Shown here piece by piece: positions 6,186 through 10,700 of a stretch of 10,700 bases of DNA (position 1 is its first letter; every line of letters starts with the position of its first letter). Position numbers and translations under genes: made by a program. The DNA comes from Desulfuromonadaceae bacterium (lineage in GTDB: Bacteria; Desulfobacterota; Desulfuromonadia; Desulfuromonadales; Syntrophotaleaceae): positions 1 to 10,700 of the forward strand of contig JAIOSZ010000130.1 of assembly GCA_021107335.1 (NCBI GenBank). Reading direction: 5' to 3'. The notes under the pieces are model-generated. The model had not been told where the DNA came from. It saw only the letters and a list, made by a program, of their open reading frames with translations, and did no database searches.

Positions 6186-6231
6186 TTTTGCAAAAATGCA
6201 AAAGCAGCTCAGAGCTTTGCATCGGTGCAAA
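6186..6231. promoter_or_regulatory. Unit C activator sites 1 and 2 (paired palindromes)
   Basis: TTTTGCA-AAAA-TGCAAAA at 6186-6203 (centre 6194.5) and TTTGCA-TCGG-TGCAAA at 6216-6231 (centre 6223.5), 29 bp apart as in units A and B. As in unit A, an extra TGCA (6237-6240) follows site 2 at 13.5 bp from its centre. Confidence 0.75.
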
Positions 6232-6350
6232 TGGGGTGCATTCGCTGGAAGAAGATGTCTAACTATCCGGATATTCAGGGTAATTCACAAGAAAGTACAG
6301 GGGCCCGGGTCGGAGAGGGCGATCTTTTATGGGTTGCATCTTTGTCCGCC

Positions 6351-6368
6351 TCTTGCATAGTTGCGAAA
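6351..6368. promoter_or_regulatory. Unit C activator site 3 (imperfect)
   Basis: TCTTGCA-TAGT-TGCGAAA, centre 6359.5; 5 of 7 arm positions pair. It is 136 bp after site 2 and 119 bp before the -12 GC, the same last distance as in unit A. Confidence 0.6.
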
Positions 6369-6408
6369 TGTGTGTCTGCAGGTGATATATGGTTGTTCGG
6401 GCACGTTG

Positions 6409-6421
6409 TGTAAGTAGCTGA
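6409..6421 (+). promoter_or_regulatory. Unit C conserved spacer box (IHF-like)
   Basis: TGTAAGTAGCTGA followed by AAA, 49.5 bp after the centre of site 3 and 11 of 13 identical to the unit B copy. Confidence 0.5.
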
Positions 6422-6464
6422 AAACATAGGAAAAAACAGGTATTGGTCTGGCTGTACCAAGTGT

Positions 6465-6480
6465 TGGTACGCAGTTTGCT
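6465..6480 (+). promoter_or_regulatory. Sigma-54 promoter of unit C (-24/-12)
   Basis: TGGTACGCAGTTTGCT: GG at 6466-6467, GC at 6478-6479, 10-bp gap. Start of transcription near 6490. It drives the Cys-rich SatP fusion gene and probably the HTH gene behind it. Confidence 0.82.
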
Positions 6481-6540
6481 CTTTAGATAAATACAGTCAA
6501 GAACTGCCAACAGTTGAGGCTCTATGAAGGAGGCGGTGGC

Positions 6541-6642
6541 GTGAATATGGTTCAAGTCGCTCCGCATTCCATGGCTATACTCCTACCCGAAAAGAAAGGA
6601 ACTGATCATGAACGACGGAATTCTTTGTTCCTTTTACGGTAA
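6541..6642 (+). CDS. Possible 33-codon leader ORF overlapping the next gene
   Basis: GTG 6541 follows the best Shine-Dalgarno of the neighbourhood (AAGGAGG, 6527-6533, 7-nt spacing). The peptide would start MNMVQVAPHSMAILLPEKKG and stops at TAA 6642, overlapping the Cys-rich SatP fusion gene by 35 bp in another frame. It could couple or throttle translation of that gene. There is no family match that I recognise, and the ORF may be a chance reading of a region whose real ribosome site is GAAAGGA before 6608. Low confidence. Confidence 0.25.
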   Translation: MNMVQVAPHSMAILLPEKKGTDHERRNSLFLLR

Positions 6643-7597
6643 GGATGACGATTGTTGTGATGTGGGCTGCGATTATATTTCATCGTCCGACGTGCCGACT
6701 ATTATCCGCTACTGCAGCGCGGATTATCGGTCATGTAATCGTTACCAGGAATTAGCCCATCGGTTCTCGATCAGTTCCCAGGTAAGTGGACAGGATGCGA
6801 TTGAGGCGTCAGGGGCCCGCAAAACAAGGCCAGTTATTCAATTCAAAGAGCCTCTAGTTAAGCCTTTTAAGGTCAAATGGTCGCTGCCGTCTTTGTGGCA
6901 TCAGGTTGCTACCCGTTCCATGCTGGAGTCGGTTCCCCTAGCCCGTCAAAGACGTCTTGCACGGCCCCTCGCAACTCAAAGGATTCGCCAGGTTTCTACT
7001 GTCCCAGTTTCTAGCTCTGCCCAGGGTCCGGTTTATATGGGGCTTTTGGGGTTTGGTGTTGCAACGGTTTTGCTCAGTTTGCAGGTAGGGAACTTTTTTC
7101 CGCTGGCAACTATGCTGACAACGATGAGTATTTTTTATGCGGGGCTTGCGCAGGTCATCAGTGGGGCTATGGAATGGCGTAAAAATAATGTCTTTGGTGC
7201 TACCACATTTATGGGTTATGGCTTTTTTTGTCTCGCCTTTGTATCGGTTGCAGTTATGACTCACACCGGTATGGCACCCGCGCCTTCCGGCACTGCCACA
7301 GCTGTCTGCTTCGGGCTGTTGAGTCTGGTGTCGGCAACCTTATTTTTCGGGGTCCTGCGTATCGAGATAATTTGGCGTCTCTTTTCTGCTTTATTGACCC
7401 TCTCCCTTGTCCTGCTGGCTTTTGGACATGCCACGGATGTGGCTGGTATCAAGCCGGTAGCAGGCTGCGGAGGAATAGCCATCGGCACTCTGGCTATTTG
7501 TACTGGTTTTGTTCATTTTTTCAAAGCAATGTACGGCCGTCGTGGCTTCGTGCCGATTCCTGCTTTACAGGAATTGGCTAAGTCACCGATGGTGTAA
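6608..7597 (+). CDS. SatP-family channel with Cys-rich N-terminal extension
   Basis: 329 aa, about 135 longer than a normal family member. ATG 6608 has GAAAGGA at 7-nt spacing. Residues about 138-325 form the channel domain: GLLGFGVATVLLSLQVGNFFP, FYAGLAQVISGAMEWRKNN and YGFFCLAFVSVAV align with the SatP gene at 5497, though NPAPLGL is changed to GPVYMGL. The extension begins with six cysteines in 43 residues (C7, C16, C17, C21, C36, C43; core DDCCDVGCDYISSSDV, then YC and SCNRY), with a basic, Pro-containing linker (about 70-130). Such cysteine spacing suits a metal or Fe-S site or a thiol switch; this is inference. The extension precedes the first membrane segment and, by its many Arg/Lys, should be cytoplasmic. 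Unit C promoter is upstream; no terminator follows, and the HTH gene starts 34 bp later. Confidence 0.88.
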   Translation: MNDGILCSFYGKDDDCCDVGCDYISSSDVPTIIRYCSADYRSCNRYQELAHRFSISSQVSGQDAIEASGARKTRPVIQFKEPLVKPFKVKWSLPSLWHQVATRSMLESVPLARQRRLARPLATQRIRQVSTVPVSSSAQGPVYMGLLGFGVATVLLSLQVGNFFPLATMLTTMSIFYAGLAQVISGAMEWRKNNVFGATTFMGYGFFCLAFVSVAVMTHTGMAPAPSGTATAVCFGLLSLVSATLFFGVLRIEIIWRLFSALLTLSLVLLAFGHATDVAGIKPVAGCGGIAIGTLAICTGFVHFFKAMYGRRGFVPIPALQELAKSPMV

Positions 7598-7631
7598 TCT
7601 ATAACCTTTTTTGCAAGAATGTTGTGACTTT

Positions 7632-7889
7632 ATGAAATTATCAGAACGTGTTCGACTTACCCCCGAAGACCGTCAGAAAATCTGGAAAATCTATCAAGCC
7701 GGTGGAACCAACATCACCGATCTTGCAGAGCGGTTCAACGTTTCGCGGCCGACCATTTACAAGGTGATTGAGCGGGCCAGAAAACATGAATTTGAGCCTC
7801 GCAAAAGCACCAACCTCCGTTATCGGAACCTGAGGTACGGTCTTAAGCGTCTGGCTAAGGTAGAGCGTAACCTTGAAGGCAGCTGTTAG
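7632..7889 (+). CDS. Small HTH DNA-binding protein, possibly transposase-derived
   Basis: 85 aa from ATG 7632; an in-frame TTG at 7611 is possible but no good ribosome site supports either, so the start is uncertain. Residues 10-50 form a helix-turn-helix (DRQKIWKIYQAGG, then NITDLAERFNVSRPTIYKVI). The C-terminal stretch NLRYRNLRYGLKRLAKVE is basic and recalls, from memory, the region after the HTH in IS481-like transposases, where a DDE integrase domain would follow. Here the protein stops and no DDE remnant is visible in the next 230 bp, nor inverted repeats at its ends. It may be a domesticated HTH acting as a local regulator or a transposase relic. It lies 34 bp after the Cys-rich SatP gene in the same direction, so co-transcription is likely. 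Confidence 0.7.
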   Translation: MKLSERVRLTPEDRQKIWKIYQAGGTNITDLAERFNVSRPTIYKVIERARKHEFEPRKSTNLRYRNLRYGLKRLAKVERNLEGSC

Positions 7890-8119
7890 TGCTGGATGTT
7901 TATCAGTATCGATCTTGAGTGGCTCGTGACCTTCGCAGTGTTTCTCGCGGCTAGTTTGGGACAGAAGCTCTCTGTGCTTCGTAGTCTTGCGTCAACTAGT
8001 GTCCGAGGCGCAAGTCAGTTGCCAAGTGCCTTGTTATCCCTTAAGATTGGGAGATAGGTAGATTTTGCTGGAGCGTTATCGATTGCTTCATGTCGCTACT
8101 GTTGCCAAAGGAGTCAGCA
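7890..8119. other. Intergenic region before the Cache-HAMP gene
   Basis: 230 bp. A 53-codon ORF (ATG 7896 to TAG 8057) is open but has no ribosome site near its start, so I do not call it. An imperfect dyad CTTGCG / CGCAAG (7986-7991, 8009-8014) is visible. I see no -24/-12 element and no TTTGCA-N4-TGCAAA palindrome here, so the following gene does not share the regulation of units A-C by this criterion. Confidence 0.35.
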
Positions 8120-8923
8120 ATGAAAGATCTAAAGATATCTCATAAGATCTTCCTGCTGAGCGGGGCCATACTGATTGTCTTTTCCTTGGTGGTGACCTGG
8201 ATGTATCTGGACGCCAAGCACAATTATGTGCAGGCTCGCCGCAATGAAATTCAACATGTTGTCGAATCGGCCTGGGGAGTTCTTGATTATTACGCCGGTT
8301 TGGCCGACAGCGGCAAGCTTGATACGGAAGCTGCCCAGCAACAGGCGATAGCAGCGGTCGGTTCTCTGCGTTTTGATGCGGATAATTATTATTGGATTAA
8401 TGATTTTCAGCCGCGCATGGTCATGCACCCATTTAGTCAAGAATTGGTGGGTCAGGATCTGAGTGAGTATCGGGATCCGCTGGGCAAGGCCCTGTTTGTG
8501 GAAATGGCCGAACTGTGCCGTCGCCAGGGACAGGGATTCATTGAGTATGTCTGGCACAAGCCGGGCAGCACTGTACCGGCTGGCAAGGTGTCTTTTGTTA
8601 AACAGTTACCCCAGTGGAACTGGATTGTCGGTGCGGGAGTTTATACTGACGATATCAAGCGTAATCTGGACAGGGTCTTTTATACCACTCTCGGTATTTT
8701 CTGTGCGCTGCTGCTCGGCGTGGTGGTGGTAACCTTGATTGTCTCCCGCCAGATTGCTATTCCTTTGGGGCAAGCGGTTGAGGCGATGGAAAGGCTTGGC
8801 AACGGCAACTTCGATGTTCATCTCGGCATGACACGCAAGGATGAAATCGGCCGGATGGCCAATGCTATCGATGCCTGTGTTGGCAATTTGCGCAAACTGT
8901 TTGAAGCTATTCGTTCCATGTAG
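8120..8923 (+). CDS. Cache-HAMP membrane sensor lacking an output domain
   Basis: 267 aa. ATG 8120 is preceded by AAAGGAG (8107-8113) at 6-nt spacing. Layout: membrane helix 1 (about 9-29), periplasmic single Cache domain of the sCache_2 type (about 35-185, with DADNYYWINDFQPRMVMHP at 86-104 and WNWIVGAGVYTDDI at 166-179), membrane helix 2 (about 191-209) and HAMP (about 210-262, ending KDEIGRMANAIDACVGNL). sCache_2 domains of chemoreceptors and kinases bind small acids such as acetate, pyruvate, propionate or lactate. In those proteins a methyl-accepting, kinase or cyclase domain follows HAMP; here the stop comes 5 residues after it and a terminator 25 bp later, so no output domain is encoded. 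It may act through a partner, for example another receptor or kinase, or be a truncated chemoreceptor with an intact frame. Confidence 0.9.
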   Translation: MKDLKISHKIFLLSGAILIVFSLVVTWMYLDAKHNYVQARRNEIQHVVESAWGVLDYYAGLADSGKLDTEAAQQQAIAAVGSLRFDADNYYWINDFQPRMVMHPFSQELVGQDLSEYRDPLGKALFVEMAELCRRQGQGFIEYVWHKPGSTVPAGKVSFVKQLPQWNWIVGAGVYTDDIKRNLDRVFYTTLGIFCALLLGVVVVTLIVSRQIAIPLGQAVEAMERLGNGNFDVHLGMTRKDEIGRMANAIDACVGNLRKLFEAIRSM

Positions 8924-8944
8924 CATCGTTGATTTAGTGGACTG

Positions 8945-8980
8945 AAACAAAAAACCGCCTTGTAGGCGGTTTTTTGTTTT
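8945..8980. terminator. Bidirectional terminator between convergent genes
   Basis: AAACAAAAAACCGCCT, loop TGT, AGGCGGTTTTTTGTTT: a long stem with T runs on both strands. It lies 21 bp after the Cache-HAMP stop and 12 bp before the stop of the minus-strand exonuclease gene, and can end both transcripts. Confidence 0.95.
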
Positions 8981-8992
8981 TAGGCTTTGCTA

Positions 8993-10700
8993 TTAGTAAA
9001 TATCGAGATGAGCAAAAGGCGCTTTCATCGAAGCTTCCATTGCCTCTTGTAGCGTATGCACCCCCTTTGCTGCCAGCAGGGGAATCAGCTTGCATAACAC
9101 TTCAGCGGTTACCATGGCATCACCAAGAGCTGTGTGTCGACCGACAATGGGCACGCCGAGCCGGCTGGCCACCTCTTCAAGCTGGTGACTCTGCTGGTTG
9201 GGATGGACAAACCATGACAAGAGCAAGGTGTCGAGCACCGGTTGATCGAACCGGACGCCGCTGGAAGCTTCCTTGAGCTTGAGGAATTTCATGTCGAAGG
9301 CCGCGTTATGGGCCACTAGCACCGACCCCTCTGTAAAATGGTGAAGTTCTGGTAAGACCTGGTCGATGGTCGGCTTGCCCAGCAGGAATTCAGGAACAAT
9401 GCCGTGAATTCTGATCGATTCTTCGGGTAACGGTCGACGAGGATCGATGAGCTGGTCCAGGGTTTCCTCGTAAAGAATGCGTCCGTTGACGATACGCACC
9501 GCGCCAATTTGAATGATTTCGTCTCCCTGGGACGGTTTAAGGCCGGTGGTTTCCGTATCGAACACGGCGTAAGTTAACTGGGAAAGGGGCTGTTGGCAGA
9601 CATCGTCCTTGCACACCTGATGCAGCAGGCCGAATTCGTAGTGAATCGGACGGTGTTCATCGACCGAGATTTCGCTAAAATGATCTTCCGTCTCCGCTAT
9701 GGGCAAGAGAATGCGCAGATGATCGATATGCTGGGAATCGTCCTGTGGTAGATCAAAAATCCCGCCGATGCGCTGGATCAGGTCTCCGAAAGAGATTGGG
9801 TGATCCGGGGCGCCTCCAATTAGCGGCCGATTTTTCCAGGCGTCCAACTCCTCGCTGCTGATGGTGCAACCGGGCCAGGTGATTTCGAACAGCGCCTTAT
9901 CGGTACTGTTGCGATGAAGTTCAAGGGTTAGCGCTGAGAAGTTTTCGGCGTTGTGTAGAGCATTGACCAGCTGGGCCAGGCACTGCACCATGGCATAGCT
10001 GTCGACTTGTAGCCAGAGCTCTTGATCGGCGCAATGGGTTACGGCGATGCCCGCATAATGGCGCAGGTGGTACTCGATGATGTTCAGCAGATGCTCACCG
10101 AGAATATTTTCTCGGCAACCGATATCGACTAGCTTCTGTTTATAGGATTGTTCCGTCTGTTGCAGCGTCTTGCTCATTTGGCTGACGGCCCGATCGATAT
10201 CCTGCAGCAAAATTTGTTGTTCAGTTTCATGCGGCGGCGCCTTGACGAGGCTTTCGAGCGTCTGGTTGATTTTTTCTAAAGGGGGGTGCAGTGCAGCGGT
10301 CAGGCCGTAAAAGATTTGTTCCCGCTGCAGTCCGTTCTCTATCTGCCGGCTTAGGTCCTCCATGGCCAAGACGAAGCCGGAGAAGGTTTTGTCACTATCG
10401 CCGGTTTTAAATACCGGAGTCATATGAATCCGCAAAACAAGGGATTCGCCTACGGTCATGACAAAGTTGGCGGTTGGTGATTTCTGCCCACGATTAGTGG
10501 CCTGGTTCAGCATGTCGATGGCGTGGACGATGGGGCCGCGATCTAGAATGCTGAACAGTGAGCGTCCGAGTCCGATGAGCTTTCCAGGTTTTTGCAGTAG
10601 TTTTTGTGCCTGCTGGTTGTAGAGCATCACTTGACCGCTGACGTTGCAAGCCAATACCCCGGTGGGCAGGTCCGACATCAGGGCTGCCAGCAGGTTCCGT
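8993..10700 (-). CDS. PAS / degenerate kinase-like / DnaQ-type 3'-5' exonuclease fusion (N-terminus outside window)
   Basis: The frame stays open past ATG 10678 to the right edge (..RNLLAAL before MSDLPTGVLACN), so the protein starts beyond the window. Numbered from that Met: a PAS-like domain at about 1-110 (LPTGVLACNVSGQVMLYNQQ), a helical segment at about 115-200, a region at about 220-345 that resembles an HATPase domain in outline (LAQLVNALHNAENF, then IQRIGGIFDLPQDD, then LRILLPIAE) but lacks clear G boxes, and a DEDDh exonuclease at about 368-535. Exonuclease motifs are complete: FDTETTG with D374/E376, HNAAFD with H457/D462, and RHTALGD with H515/D520. So the nuclease should be active with two metal ions, on DNA, RNA or nucleotides unknown. 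From memory, similar fusions in Pseudomonas sit beside acetate permease and DUF294 nucleotidyltransferase genes, which fits the acetate setting here. Confidence 0.9.
   Translation of the reverse strand, partial: RNLLAALMSDLPTGVLACNVSGQVMLYNQQAQKLLQKPGKLIGLGRSLFSILDRGPIVHAIDMLNQATNRGQKSPTANFVMTVGESLVLRIHMTPVFKTGDSDKTFSGFVLAMEDLSRQIENGLQREQIFYGLTAALHPPLEKINQTLESLVKAPPHETEQQILLQDIDRAVSQMSKTLQQTEQSYKQKLVDIGCRENILGEHLLNIIEYHLRHYAGIAVTHCADQELWLQVDSYAMVQCLAQLVNALHNAENFSALTLELHRNSTDKALFEITWPGCTISSEELDAWKNRPLIGGAPDHPISFGDLIQRIGGIFDLPQDDSQHIDHLRILLPIAETEDHFSEISVDEHRPIHYEFGLLHQVCKDDVCQQPLSQLTYAVFDTETTGLKPSQGDEIIQIGAVRIVNGRILYEETLDQLIDPRRPLPEESIRIHGIVPEFLLGKPTIDQVLPELHHFTEGSVLVAHNAAFDMKFLKLKEASSGVRFDQPVLDTLLLSWFVHPNQQSHQLEEVASRLGVPIVGRHTALGDAMVTAEVLCKLIPLLAAKGVHTLQEAMEASMKAPFAHLDIY

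Noticed and set aside
1893..6332. TTTATGG before palindrome 3 in all three units (1893, 5121, 6326)
   Set aside because: Distances to site 3 differ (25.5, 26.5, 33.5 bp) and a 7-mer of this composition is easily found by chance.
8022..8040. TTGCCAAGTGCCTTG as a sigma-54 promoter for the Cache-HAMP gene
   Set aside because: It lacks the GG of the -24 element and the GC of the -12 element, and no activator palindromes precede it.

Overview
The window looks like chromosomal DNA of a Gram-negative bacterium with deltaproteobacterial character, most likely a Desulfuromonadales relative (Desulfuromonas, Pelobacter or Geobacter type). This is inferred from gene content: a sigma-54 two-component system, GPR1/FUN34/YaaH (SatP) carboxylate channels, an OFA-type MFS carrier, a Cache sensor and a PAS-exonuclease fusion. 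No rRNA or other taxonomic marker is present. Both ends of the window cut through genes.

Layout. 1-1729: the 3' end of a histidine kinase and, overlapping it by 8 bp, a complete NtrC-type response regulator (REC, AAA+, Fis-type HTH). 1730-4752: a control region and a putative transport operon made of an OFA-family MFS carrier, a strongly diverged SatP-like protein, a 33-codon membrane mini-ORF and a 110-aa membrane protein. 4753-6087: a second control region and a canonical SatP homologue, closed by a strong terminator. 6088-7597: a third control region and a third SatP homologue carrying a ~135-residue N-terminal extension with six cysteines. 7632-7889: a stand-alone HTH protein. 8120-8923: a Cache-HAMP membrane sensor with no output domain. 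A bidirectional terminator separates it from a convergent PAS/kinase-like/DnaQ exonuclease fusion (8993 to the window end, minus strand).

The most striking signal is in the non-coding DNA. The three transport units are each preceded by the same layout: two palindromes of the form TTTGCA-N4-TGCAAA with centres exactly 29 bp apart, a third palindrome 136-139 bp further on, a short conserved box 49.5 bp after that centre, and a -24/-12 (GG-N10-GC) sigma-54 promoter. The third palindrome lies 119, 108 and 119 bp from the -12 element in units A, B and C, so the odd one out differs by 11 bp, about one helical turn. The simplest reading is a local regulon: the adjacent response regulator binds the palindromes, a bending protein such as IHF binds the box, and uptake of acetate or related small carboxylates is switched on together. 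The Cache-HAMP protein could supply ligand sensing. The regulator-to-site link, the substrates and the organism are inferences; the sites and their spacing are read directly from the sequence.
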